Positions 32,691 through 43,569 of a stretch of 64,000 bases of DNA are shown here, piece by piece. The position numbers were made by a program, and so were the translations under genes. Numbering within the stretch: position 1 is the stretch's first letter; each line of letters starts with the position of its first letter. The DNA is from Ceratothoa steindachneri (taxonomy: Eukaryota; Arthropoda; Malacostraca; Isopoda; Cymothoidae). The stretch covers positions 203,921,100-203,985,099 of the forward strand of contig OZ018319.1 of assembly GCA_963969495.1 (NCBI GenBank). Reading direction: 5' to 3'. The notes beneath the pieces are model-generated. The model saw only the letters and a list, made by a program, of their open reading frames with translations, did not search any database and was not told the origin of the DNA.

Positions 32691-32889
32691 ACAACTGTTT
32701 TTGGCGCCTCCAAGAACCTTAGTGCAGCTCCCCCCCTCCCCACTAAGGTCTGGATAGATAGCGCGAGAAGCGCTTTTCTGCGTGTGACCGCGTGTACACG
32801 TGTAAATGTATATGCGTGTTAGTGTGTAAACGTGTGATCGCGTATGCGTATGAAAGCGTCTCGAATTCATTTTGCCTATAGCCCTTACA

Positions 32890-33020
32890 AGAACAGTATA
32901 TATATATTATTATTTAAATGACCAAATGCTATATTATTATTTGCATCACAAGATGCTATATATTATTATTTACATCACCAAATTTTATATATTTTATTAT
33001 TTGCATGACAAAATGTTATA
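32890..33020. repeat. Short minisatellite, about 4 copies
   Basis: A unit of about 35 bp, TATATTATTATTTGCATCAC followed by CAAATGCTA, repeated four times with variation. Confidence 0.85.
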
Positions 33021-34891
33021 CACCTCTAGTAGATTAATTGTATGTGCATAACTATGCGCGTCGCTATTTCAAGACTTCATGGGAGTCCCATGACACTCAT
33101 CTGTAAGGCTTCATTGTTGATCCTAATCCACCTTACAATGGAGCCCTACAGGTTAATACAGAAATATAGATGTCAATATAGCTCGATTATGAGAACAACC
33201 TTACCAATTTTGACTGAAACACTTACTGATTTTAACCTAAGAGGAAAGAACTCGAAGAAAGAAGAAACAAAATTACGAAAAAACAAAAGAAACTACATAC
33301 ACTACAGATTATAAGAAATTTAAGAACACTAAATATTGCAAATAATAATAAAGTAATTAAATTATAAAACAAAAATGCGCATAATACATCCAAGAAAGAT
33401 TTTTATTTAGACAAAAGCTTAAACGCCGTTTGAAAACAAGAATAACAACCAAAGATATACACGAACCAAAAAAATAAATGAAAGCGATAAGCCTGATCAC
33501 CAGGTGCCTTGCATCCATATGCAAATCTCCTACACTACTACCCCTTTTCATCACTTTTATTTTTTTCTATCTACACCACACATGTAGTCTCTCTTTTCTA
33601 CACACGCACACACACTTACATCAAATAGAATTGGTCAATATAGCAATAGATAACCAGACGAGAGATGACAAAACAGGATCAGCTCAAGGCCAAATTGTCT
33701 ACAAGTCATCAGCTAATAAAGAGGTTGAGTTGAGAAAAATTAAGGTCATCAAGTGCAAGAAAATTAAAACCGAATATTAAAGACGGCAAAAATTAAACAA
33801 GTCAAAATGTCGACGTGCAGGAGGGTAGTTTAAGGTCTAGACCAGTCAATATGTCTCTTTCGTGTTCCCTTCATGCAGAGTAAGTAGTTTGTCGTTTCAA
33901 ACCTACATGTGACATAGATCCAAGAAATAAAGTAGAGCAGTAGATTGTATGATAGCCCTAGAGCGTGTTGATAGTGCTCCCGACAACTTTTCCCCGGATT
34001 GTCCTGTTGGTATTCTTTTTTGGTCTCCTGGCTTGTACTATGTCACGAGACTGATAAGAGTGCATGAGAGATCCGGTCAGGCAGTGGGGATTAACATCAC
34101 TAAGGGGGGGGAGTGGCTACTCTCTCTTTCTTCTGTAAATAAAAGATGATGTTTTCACAAATGGGTGAAAATAAAAGAGCAGTCCATCTCTACGAAGGTC
34201 TAGTTGTTTTTAACATGTAAAATTGGTAATTGATATTTCATACTCTCAAAACCACTTTCCTAAAGTCATATTTGTTAAACACCTCAACAATACTTTGAAA
34301 CAATATACATATAATCATCAGGAAATGTTTTGTTATTATTTGCTATAATCTTATAACTAAAATTATCCGTTGTTGACATTGCGTTTATGTAGGTGACCAT
34401 ACTTTGATTGAACTGGAAATTCAACATTCTTATACAAGTTAAATTATATTTATTTACATAATTATAGCCAAAAATCATAAAGAAAATATAAAGTAACAAG
34501 ATTTCATACCAAAAGATAGAGGAAGTAGTGAATTTCTTGATCTTTATCGCGTTGTTATCAAATGTTTGGTGTCCTTGCAATCAAAGAGTTACTGATTGCT
34601 GATAGAATTCTTAAACTCTTTATCATGTAGCCCTGTCATTTGCTGTTTACCAATTATTAGTTGTTATTTTAACTAGTTTAATAATTTAATATCTTAAATT
34701 GTTTTTTTCTAGGTTTGTCTTGATATTTTATTATCTTTTGAAAGGCTTTTTTTGTTAATTTGAGTCTTAAACTAATAATTTCAGCTCCTCAATTTTTGGC
34801 CTCATATCTGCAAGACTTAGAACAGCCGCACGTAGTTTTGTGTTACATGATCTTCTCTATTTTTTATTTTTCAATTTTATCATTGTAATAT

Positions 34892-34895
<4 letters not shown>
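33021..34895. other. Spacer, no gene recognised
   Basis: Several short open frames (33042-33314, 33478-33780, 34284-34580 on the minus strand) show no domain and have base composition like the surrounding sequence. No repeat ends were found. Confidence 0.45.

Positions 34896-34950
<55 letters not shown>
34896..34950. repeat. (AT)n microsatellite near the 3' end of PLE 3
   Basis: About 55 bases of AT. PLE 3 lies on the minus strand with its 3' end toward this tract. Confidence 0.98.
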
Positions 34951-34953
<3 letters not shown>

Positions 34954-35830
34954 TGTTTTATTAAAGACCAGGTCTAGTTCAACCTTGATTAGCTTTTTTC
35001 TTTGCTTTTCTATTTTCCCTATTATTCTTTTTTCGTCTTGCGAAAGGTTATAGATAAGTGTTCCGATATTCATGGTTTATTTTAGCTAGATGAGCTTTCG
35101 GTCACGTTTGACCCTCTTCGTAGCAAATTTATTTTACACTGGTTAAACATTTAAAGGCATTACATTTATATACTAAAGATAATTTAATGAAAAGAAGGGG
35201 GAATGTGGTTGACAGGCAGTAGTTATGAAAGGTACATTTGGGATTGGGATTTTGGTCTTTATTGACCGTTATTTCGTAAAGAGTTTTAAGGTTCACTGGG
35301 TGGTGGTCAATTGGGCATTAAACTTCGGTTTTTCTTCGTGGATTAGGATCGCTTCCAGGATATGAAGGCGTGTGCGGTCACTTCTCCTGTTGATAATGGT
35401 GTTGTGTAATAAAATTTCTCGTCTTAGTTCAATTCCATGTTGCATGTAGTGGTTCTTGATGGCGCCGTTTTGCAGATGCATGGTGAGTCTACGAGATAGG
35501 GATGTGGTTGTCATTCCAATGTATTTATTTGAATTATGAAGCTTGCAATCTTCATGCGGACACGTGGATTCATAAATTACATTGGGAGTTTTCAATTCTT
35601 TTTTCGTACTTGTGTCGTTGATAATGAGGTGATTACTTATTTTTTTGGTTTTATAATCTATTGTTACTTGAGGCGTTTCTTCTGGATTCGTGCATTTTGC
35701 ATTTTGGTGTATAATATTCTTGATTGTTCTTTCGTCGATTTTATACGATTCGCTCATTGGGTTCATATAGAAGATATTTATTGGGTGTTTCTTATTTTCT
35801 TCATATTAATTATTGTTATTTTCATGTAAG
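34951..35830 (-). mobile_element. Penelope-like element 3, endonuclease and 3' end only
   Basis: On the minus strand the copy starts at an inverted junction near 35830, encodes the endonuclease region (35766-35293), then a 3' UTR with a compact motif at 35084-35125: GCTA, CGAAGA, a GGGTC/GACC stem, GAAA, GCTCATC, TAGC. The reverse transcriptase is absent. The (AT)n at 34896-34950 lies about 130 bp beyond that motif. Confidence 0.82.
35293..35766 (-). pseudogene. PLE 3 GIY-YIG endonuclease fragment, 157 codons open
   Basis: The frame is open and well preserved but lacks the reverse transcriptase that precedes it in a full PLE protein. It shows VIYESTCPHEDCKLHNSNKY, with CPHEDC as the zinc-binding part and NKYIGMT as the YIG part of GIY-YIG. 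LSRRLTMHLQNGAIKNHYMQ follows with the conserved Arg and two His, then RRSDRTRLHILEAILIHEEK with the conserved Glu, and KPKFNAQLTTTQ at the end. The order and residues match PLE endonucleases. The Met at 35766 is simply the first in the open segment. This is the least damaged PLE protein fragment in the window. Confidence 0.85.
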
Positions 35831-35979
35831 TTTTTAGGAATGTATTTGTTTCTTTGTTATTTTCATGTAAGTTTTTTAGGAATATATTTATTTCTTTGTC
35901 TATGAAAATGACAAAAATAAAAATGAAGACAATAAGAAGCACCCAATAAATATCTTCTATATGAACCAAATGAGCGAAT
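35748..35979. repeat. Inverted repeat at the 5' edge of PLE 3
   Basis: The arms 35748-35826 and 35900-35979 are inverted copies of about 80 bp, e.g. ATTCGCTCATTGGGTTCATA against ATTCGCTCATTTGGTTCATA read on the minus strand. The right copy holds only this 80-bp piece. A short direct repeat (TATTTTCATGTAAGTTTTTA at about 35817 and 35855) lies in the loop. Confidence 0.9.
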
Positions 35980-35984
35980 TTATG

Positions 35985-36115
35985 TAAGGTTTCAGAGGTA
36001 TCGTCTATTTAAGTCTTCATAAGTATCATCTTTGAAAGGTTTCATAACTATCATCTATGAAAGGTTTCATAGGTATCATTTATGAAATGTTTATTAGGTA
36101 TCATCTATAATGTTA
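35985..36115. repeat. 27-bp tandem repeat, about 5 copies
   Basis: The unit is near AAAGGTTTCATAGGTATCAT followed by CTATG. It starts right after the PLE 3 inverted junction. Confidence 0.85.
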
Positions 36116-36529
36116 CATAAATTTCATGGTGATAGTTCGATAACAACTGATCATTATTTATTTAATGGGTGCCAAAAAATACAATAATTTAAGAAAAAGT
36201 TTATTGTGCTTCATCGAGGACTAAAGGTACACACTTAAGACCTAAATCTCATTTATATTTAATCTAAATATACTACTCAAGGTCCACCTACTCTTGAATA
36301 CGCATTCACGACACAAGAGAGAAAAAATAAATCTTCTTTCCGAAGGAAAACATTTGATGGTAGTGAAATATAAAAGATCAAGTGATAGGAAATTGAAAAA
36401 GAATATGGTAAACACATCACGCACAGCTTTTTTAGAGAGCTAATCAAAGTAGCTTTTTTTTCTCGCTTTCCTTCATGTTCGTTCTTGATATGTTTACATA
36501 TGTGTTTCTTATTACAATGTGTTTACATT

Positions 36530-36830
36530 ATAAAAATCCTTTAAGTTGATTTTTAAACCTATTAACAGAGATATTTCTCACTACACGACAGGCAAAGCAT
36601 TCCATGTTCGTTTTATCTTATAACTAAAGTAATTTTGGAAAGACTTTTGATTAATTTGAATTTCTTTTGACGAGGTTTATATGAATCTGTATTTTATGGT
36701 TGAAATTAGTTTGTAATTAATATAACAAAAACTGTTTTAGGAGTTTAAAGACTTCTATCAGTTCGATACATAATCGCTCTTTGATAGTTGTAATAGGTCA
36801 AAGGATCTTAGTCTTTATGTATGCGACGTC
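36530..36830 (-). pseudogene. CR1-like LINE, C-terminal fragment
   Basis: On the minus strand the end of the fragment reads ECFACRVVRNISVNRFKNQL, then KGFL. This matches the typical end of CR1/Jockey-group LINE proteins (WNSLPxxVVxxxSVNxFKNRLDxF). The preceding sequence in other frames gives TDSYKPRQKKFKL and KITLVIR, matching the RGHxxKLxKxxSRLxxRKxFF region. Stops and frame changes show it is dead. Confidence 0.62.
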
Positions 36831-37552
36831 TTGCAAAAACAGGTAGAAAGAGGAGAATAAAAGAAACCAATGATAAAACTCGAAAGTTTTATTATCCGTT
36901 TCCTCAACGCGAACTTTTCGGTGCAATGCGATTGTAAGCAACTATGGGAGTTTTCATGTTACTCCCAAAAAAAGCTCAGGACGAATGAAACGTCTTATAG
37001 TGAAACTTTCGACTTTTCTCAGTGGTTTCTTTTATATTTGTCTCTCCATCTATTCCTTTTATGTACAGTTTATTTATTAGCTCGGAAAGTAATTTAGTTC
37101 CAGGTGATTGCACCTGTTCTGACGGCGTCACAATTCAGGTAAGGAGGGGATGTAGATGGTGTCCAAGTGGTTCTCGTTGTGGCCATAAAAGCGCAGAACT
37201 GGTATTGGTTCGTACCACACTTATTATTTCATTTCAAGCAATGAGACAAAAAGTTGAACTACGGACTTGAGGGTACCATTGACGAGTAATTTATTCAGAC
37301 ATGACAATATCTCTTGATGTGAAATTCCTGCAGCATACCCTAACATTCCCTTTTTAGCTTTCTTAGAAGCTTTGATATATAGTTTCAATACATTGCCGTC
37401 TTTAGAAATTAAGGTCCTTAAATCTCTTTATAAAATAACTGAATCTTGAATTTGTTCTATCATTGGATAATATGATTTTAAGTTTTATCTTCTTAAGTGT
37501 ATTTTTGGCCTTTGTATTTACGTCTGTTGAAATTTATAAAGGAATCTGTGTA
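36831..37552. other. Spacer with a SINE-like segment
   Basis: No gene was recognised. 37155-37220 resembles a tRNA-derived SINE head: an A-box-like TGTCCAAGTGGTTCTCG and a B-box-like TTGGTTCGTACCA about 40 bases later. A single copy in the window gives weak support. Confidence 0.4.
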
Positions 37553-37705
37553 TGTGGTTATTATAGCAATGATTAGCTACTTTGACACTGCATCGGGCAC
37601 GTTTGGTGGACTTTTTTCATGTACGCCAAGCAAGTGACTGTATCCAATGTAACCATGTGTGCCCGATGCAGTCTGAAGGTGGGTATTCATTGCTATAATA
37701 ACCGT
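37553..37705. mobile_element. MITE copy A
   Basis: About 150 bp with imperfect terminal inverted repeats of about 45 bp: the left arm has GGTTATTATAGCAATGA..GACACTGCATCGGGCAC, and the right arm has GTGCCCGATGCAGTC..TCATTGCTATAATAACC. The loop TTTCATGTACGCCAAGCAAG..TATCCAATG also occurs, inverted, in copy B at 48243-48377. No coding capacity. Confidence 0.85.
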
Positions 37706-37859
37706 ATGTCATCACTGCACTAACTGCAGTTTTTCTTATTGTCTCTGTATTTTCGCCTCATCTCGAAAACTGTTCTTTTTACCTACGGCAAAGCGCTAGG
37801 TCTAGGCGTGGCATTTTTTCAAAAGGAGTGAAGTTAAATTGTACCTATTTATAGCCATG

Positions 37860-38420
37860 AACTGACTTATATAACCATGGGACAAATGGTTATTTACCCT
37901 AGAAATTTCAAAGCTGCCATCTATTGGAAGAAGCCTCATTTAACCATTCAAATGCAATTGTAAGTGACTTGAACCATGGGAAAGCATCAATGCAATAAAG
38001 TAACCTATTATCATCTTATTACAAAACGCCGTAGGTCGTTGGAGAGACTTTCCCTCTTGTTAAGTTTCGTATTGTCTGCAAAATTTTAAACTTACTAGGT
38101 ATATAAACCATTATTAAGGTTATATCTATACTCTATGAATACTAATAGGATAAGTACTGACCTATTGGGAGCTCCGCTATTAACTATGCGCTTTGAGAAT
38201 CAATTTTGAATCCAATTAAAAATCTTCAATCATTAACAACTACTTTTTAAGAATACTGGCAAAAGATTTTGAAGAAGTTTAAGTCAAAATATTCTACTGT
38301 CTTTTGTTCATCATAGAAATATTTTTGATAAACTTACTTAGGTTAATTTAACAAGAAACTCTTCGCCAAATTCTGCGCTGTGTTCACCTATTTAGACTAT
38401 ATGCTTGCCTTAGTATCTTA
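37860..38420 (-). pseudogene. CR1-like LINE reverse transcriptase fragment
   Basis: Minus-strand reading gives EYFDLNFFKIF (motif A region), then FLIGFKIDSQSA, ELPIGQYLSY (the GVPQGSVLGP block, decayed) and NFADNTK (the catalytic FADDTK box with the second Asp changed to Asn). Further along, in other frames, a region matching the part after FADD continues to about 37860. Many stops. By spacing and motifs it is a CR1/Jockey-group LINE. Confidence 0.68.
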
Positions 38421-39605
38421 TGTCTTATTATCAGTTGTAAGAGTAAGCAAATAATTAAAGTTATACAAATTGAACAGTAGTTACCCGAATCACTTTCAGC
38501 TCCTTTTTTAAGATTTTCGTGAGTTTAGTTACTCTGAACCGAGATGGCGACCAGCCTGTTCCAACGATACCAGGCACCTCATAATATTGCTCCTACAAGT
38601 ACGTTCGCAATTAGTAGCATTGATGTGCGCCAACCCTTCTTAGTATCACTGTAAAACTAGGTAAATGTCCTCCTTAATAACCTCATACAAATCTAATAAG
38701 TATTAATCCTTTGATGACTGGTATTATCCTTAAAATGGAGAATCAATTACGATTTCTGTATTCGGTCATAATGAGTGATAAATTGGATGAGACAAATAAG
38801 AGAGCCAGAATAAGAAACACCGAGTTCCGGAAAGTTTGGATATTTTTTATTTGTTCTGACACGCGATTTCTACATTCCTGATTCTCATTCTTATATATGC
38901 ATATACATAAATGTTTTAGAAGCCTATCATGTATATATGGTAGATATATACGTTTCTTTTTTCAGGAACTTTATGTTTATGTTAACATACATTTAATTAC
39001 TCGTAATTGTTTCTACTCTGCAAATAATCACGCTGTAAGTGAAACCGTATTAAAAAAAAGGCTCACAGAATCTATGGGCATTAAGACAAAGTCGAAGATT
39101 TGAGCATTTGTATGGAAGCTTTTATGTAGACCCTTAATACTAATCTACTATATAGATATAGTAATAACAACAACCCTGAAATACAGTGAGAGAGGCTGTC
39201 GAGATAAAAGTAACGTATGGAAATTTTCAATTTGGTTTAGATTTATGAACTAGGATTAGGATAATTGGCGACTTTTTGGTGATATCAAAGGTATCGTTAC
39301 TTTATTTGTATTCTAGTAACTACTTGCACGGGATATTGTCGATCCCTTTGCTTATGGGAGAGTCGACGATGGGGTTCTTGCTGGATCTAGATTTGTTACT
39401 TACCCTGCGATACTTTGATTTTTTATCATAAAATGTGTTTAATTATCTTCTCATCCATAGAGTCGAACCAAAATATTTTATTATATTTCACCCCATATTA
39501 GGATTAATCAAGAATTCAGTGAAAATATTGAATTACACTGTTGCTGATGTCATGTAACTATATAGGATTAAAAAAATCACCACTGTAATTCGGGCAAAGA
39601 TTAGG
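38421..39605. other. Spacer, no gene recognised
   Basis: AT-rich; the open frame at 38897-39103 has no domain. The edge near 38421-38530 may still be decayed LINE. Confidence 0.45.
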
Positions 39606-39607
39606 GA

Positions 39608-39812
39608 AGGTGTGTTTGTCGGATAGCAATTTCTAACTTACAGATATGTTTGAAAAAACGCAAGTTTTAGGCTAAGTGTGTGTTTGTGAGACTAAAATAT
39701 CTAACCCAGAGGTGTGTTTGTGACACCGCAACCTTTAATATAAAGGTATGTTTGTCAGCGTAGCTTCTAACCTAAGTGTGTGTATGGGAACGCAACTTTT
39801 AACCTGAAGCTA
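39608..39812. repeat. ~50-bp minisatellite, 4 copies
   Basis: Units such as GTGTGTTTGTGA..CGCAACTTTTAACCTAAG repeat about every 50 bases with variation. Confidence 0.8.
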
Positions 39813-40290
39813 CATCATTAGCAGCTGAGATGGCAGATTTCTCATTGTTCTCCAACATTATGTAACAAATGGCGTACCCCCCCCCCTCCAAAAATAGAAT
39901 GAAAATATCAATTAAATCGATAAAGGTGAGAAACAGATATTCACTATCTTCCGACAAGATCCAACCTTAATCGTAGGCAATGATGGATAATATCGCCTAA
40001 TTAACTTATATAAAATTTCCATCCTTAATTCTCCTTTTGATAAAATAGAGATTGCAAGAATATTACTGGTACCATAAATGAAAATTCTATCGAGGGGTAA
40101 TAAAAAAAATTAATGACAAAAAATCAAAATCGATATTTAAGATTACCTCGAAAGTCAGGTTCACTAGAAGAACACACTGACTTCAAATAATTCTTCGCAG
40201 GACTTGTCAGTCATTTTGATAAATGATAGATACGTGACCTTTCTTGCTAAAATTATCCTGTCTATTTAAACTGAGGTTTGTTTGGCTTTT
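39813..40290. other. Spacer, no gene recognised
   Basis: AT-rich, with a CCCCCCCCCTCC run at about 39877-39888. Nothing else was seen. Confidence 0.45.
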
Positions 40291-40360
40291 AAAGGCGTAG
40301 CTAAGTATTAAGACCTCGATTACGAGGGTGTGAGTTCAAAGTTAAGGCACCGAGATTATT
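40291..40360 (+). mobile_element. tRNA-like SINE fragment
   Basis: GGCGTAGCTAAGTATTAAGA (A-box-like) is followed by a CCTCG..CGAGG anticodon-stem-like hairpin and GTGAGTTCAAAGT (B-box-like), then GGCACCG. The layout is tRNA-like but with too many departures for a working tRNA. Confidence 0.5.
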
Positions 40361-40799
40361 GTTTATTTGTAAGAATATTCTCCAGTAATAGTTGATCAAC
40401 TGCACAAACTAAAGACAAAATGTGATTAGTGGAAATATTTTGAATTAGCTTTGCATAGTTAGGTTTGTAAATTGTTTGATTCTGATCTGTGTCTGGATAC
40501 CCTTTCAAAACAACTTTTTTCTTGAACTGGAGTATTTAAAACTTCGGCATCCAAAAGAGAAAAACCTTTTTGATTATATTATAAAGTCCTATGAAAAAAC
40601 TTACGATAGCTGGGTTTTTTATTCAATTAAAAAAAAGGAAAGTGAGGCTACTGTTTATCAGAGACAACATTTTAGGTTTTAAAAGTAATAAAAAGGAGAA
40701 CATAACTGAACTAAATATTCCAACTTAGAGCTTAAGAGTAATTTGAGAAATAGAACTACTAATTCTTTACTCTCATATTCAAAAGTCTTGGAATAAAAC
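40361..40799. other. Spacer, no gene recognised
   Basis: The open frame at 40476-40682 shows no domain. Confidence 0.4.
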
Positions 40800-41235
40800 C
40801 TCGTGTTATTTTTGCATGTAGAAAATAATTAGTACACCAAGATTTAGGTTTGCGTGAATCATTTTCTAATCGATGATTGCCTGATAAATAATTAAAAGTT
40901 CGATTTTTGAGAACCGATGTACATTCATTTGCCTTATTAAGATTAAAATTAACTTGCCATGTAACAAAGTATTTAAATTCTTTATTTAGGACTTGTATTT
41001 TCTTTTCATCTAGGTGTGTTCCGCTATTTTACCTTGTTTAGCATCAGCCCCGAACTTGATAATCTTGCTTAATAACCTTAAATCTATGTCCTTTACAAAT
41101 ATGATAAATATTATAGCATACAACTCGACCTGCGAGGTACGCCGCTTGTTACTTTCGTTAAGTCAGACACGTCAAACTTTTTACCACTGTCCGTCTACGG
41201 TTTGTAACAAATTAGCTGGTGGTTGAGAAGAAATC
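40800..41235 (-). pseudogene. CR1-like LINE reverse transcriptase fragment
   Basis: On the minus strand one frame reads VKKFDVSDLTKVTSGVPRRS, where SGVPxxS is the conserved SGVPQGSVLGP block. VKDIDLRLLSKIIKFGADAK follows, aligning with INDIDxxLxSKIxKFADDTK, so the FADD box has decayed to FGAD. After a frame change it continues QVLNKEFKYFVTWQVNFNLN and KNRTFNYLSGNHRLEN, a good match to the WSxxWQMxFNxxKCK..Y.LGNxxLExV region. Frame changes and stops show it is inactive. Confidence 0.78.
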
Positions 41236-43569
41236 AGAAATGTTGCGAATATGATAAAATGCACGACCTCATCCAGTTTGAAGGACCTTGGAGAAAAATG
41301 CACGATCTTTTGTCAAAAAATAGCCCAATTAGATGCTACGCTTGGTTCAACGTTAGCAAACGAATTTGTCGTGCTTAAGTAAGTAATAGGTGCGCCAAAT
41401 GTACTAAATGTACTAAATGTAGGGCCTCTAGCGCTGAGGTGCAGTCATTAGACGTAGAATTGACTACATAAAAAGACGGAAGATGTCATAAAGAGAGATG
41501 TAGACCCTTGACCTCTCGATAGATATCTACATTTCCCTAATATTTGTAGGTGATAGATCTTAAGTGCGAGTAGACCTGACCAACATGCGCCATTAATGTT
41601 CTATCGTGTTCACTTGGGGGTAATGTGGTGGCCATACCATTCTTTGGAACTCTACAGGAAATGTAGCATCAATTACACGATGAATAATCATGTTCGAATC
41701 TCCCATCTTTGTTCGGCTATATGAAGGTCATGATTGGATTCAAATGGTAGCCAAGCAGTGTAACATAGCCGCCACCAATCAATAATATCTTTAGCAAAAC
41801 CATTGGACCTAAAATAATGCTACATGAACATACCCCACACCAATATGTAACCACAATCAACCTACATATTGCCTTATTAGCAACTGGGTTCCATTATCTA
41901 AGGACATCTACTTACACCCAAACCAAACCACTAACCCAAAACAACTGAAACCATGATTAATCGTACCACGCCACATGTTTTTTTTCCTCAAAGTCCTAAT
42001 TAGAGACAATACGATTTCAAGCACACCCTTGTGTCTTGTGTCGTAAGGTTAACATCGGTACTCTGGTGGGTCTTCTACTGCCATGTCTCATGGAAGGTAA
42101 ATAACGGCACACTGACCTGATGTATATGTGTCTGGTAGCTCATGCATTTGGATGCAGATGTAATATGAGCCAGTGTTGCTTGTCCGTTACTATAGAAAAT
42201 TCTAGTTAGACTCAGCTGGTCAGATTATTAGTAACCGCTGTCGGATACTGTGCTGTATACGGTGGTCTGTTGGGCCTTCTATGAAGTTTTATCGGCACAT
42301 ATTTGACGCCGTCGATTGAGGGATGTTGAATGTCTGCACAGTTTCTGAAATTCAATTTCTCATCCATCTGCCACCCAATATTATTCCCTGTTTGATTCGC
42401 ATCTCCTTGCCATGAACATCTAGCTACAATTCACAATTTATACTGAGCCATGAGATGCTAGATCACAACAGGTCTTAAAATTTCCAGGATGTCTCTGTAT
42501 GGTGGCATTACCTACGATTCCCTTTACATACTGCTATCCAACGAGTTTTGGCACTTCATTCTATCCATGAATCTTAATGGGATCGTAATGAACCAAGGAT
42601 TGACCAGGTTATTATGTCTTATCTCTTGCAGGAGTTAAAATATTGACTAATACTAAGAAAAAAATATAGCAATAACATTGCGGATGAGCGCCTTGAGAAA
42701 CACAAGCTCGGACTAAACAGAAGACTGCAAAACAGAGTCAGAACGTGACAATACAGTTGAGAAGTGGATGATGGGGTTTAAAACCTAAAATCCTCGAAAA
42801 TTTAATTTTTGGCATCAAAGCAACGAATTTGCATATGCCATGGAGTAAATTTGTAGCCCGAGAACTACCACTTCAATGCAAGAGGTGTTATTTTTCTAAT
42901 ATAAAGACTATTTCAAGAATTCAGGCAAAACTTCAAGTCAAAATTAGTCTTTCTACAATTAGCTATACGATTATGATCACAGAAACTGTTTACTTGACTT
43001 AGCTACTAGCGTCAGTAAACAAGGGTAAATAGCTATATTCACAATATTTCAAACATAAACCATAAAAGGAAAGAACTTAACAAAGGTGAATGAGAATAAT
43101 GAGAATATCCAGAAAATAACTGAAATATAAATATACAAATATTTATACTAATCACCTTTGCACTCAGAGTAGGAATTAAATAGAGAATATCCTATGTACA
43201 TAAGAACTATTCCGATATGTACTAATCGGGAACCAAATTCTAGAATCGTTTGTCTTATTAAAATAACAATAACATAATTAAAATAATATTAACATAATTT
43301 ATGAAAGTGGTTTTGTAATTAAAATGAGGTTTAAACCAAAGAAAATGGAATAAGCCCTTTGAAAGTTTTCCGCACAAATCTTTCGACTGACTTTGCTCCT
43401 CCTCCGATGAATTTCACCAATTTATTAAATCCAATAATAAATTATAAGAGTTTATTGCCTATATCCGAGCTATATAAACCACGTACACCCGGTTATATAT
43501 AATAAAAATGTAATTAATAATTAAGAAATTATAATAACGTACTTAACTGAGATATTTAGGTAAAATATG
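41236..43569. other. Spacer, no gene recognised
   Basis: 2.3 kb without a recognisable gene. 41450-42640 is less AT-rich than its surroundings and may be an old element, but no domain could be read on either strand. Confidence 0.4.

Noticed and set aside
35536..35829. 97-codon plus-strand frame
   Set aside because: It is antisense to the PLE 3 endonuclease and has no domain of its own.
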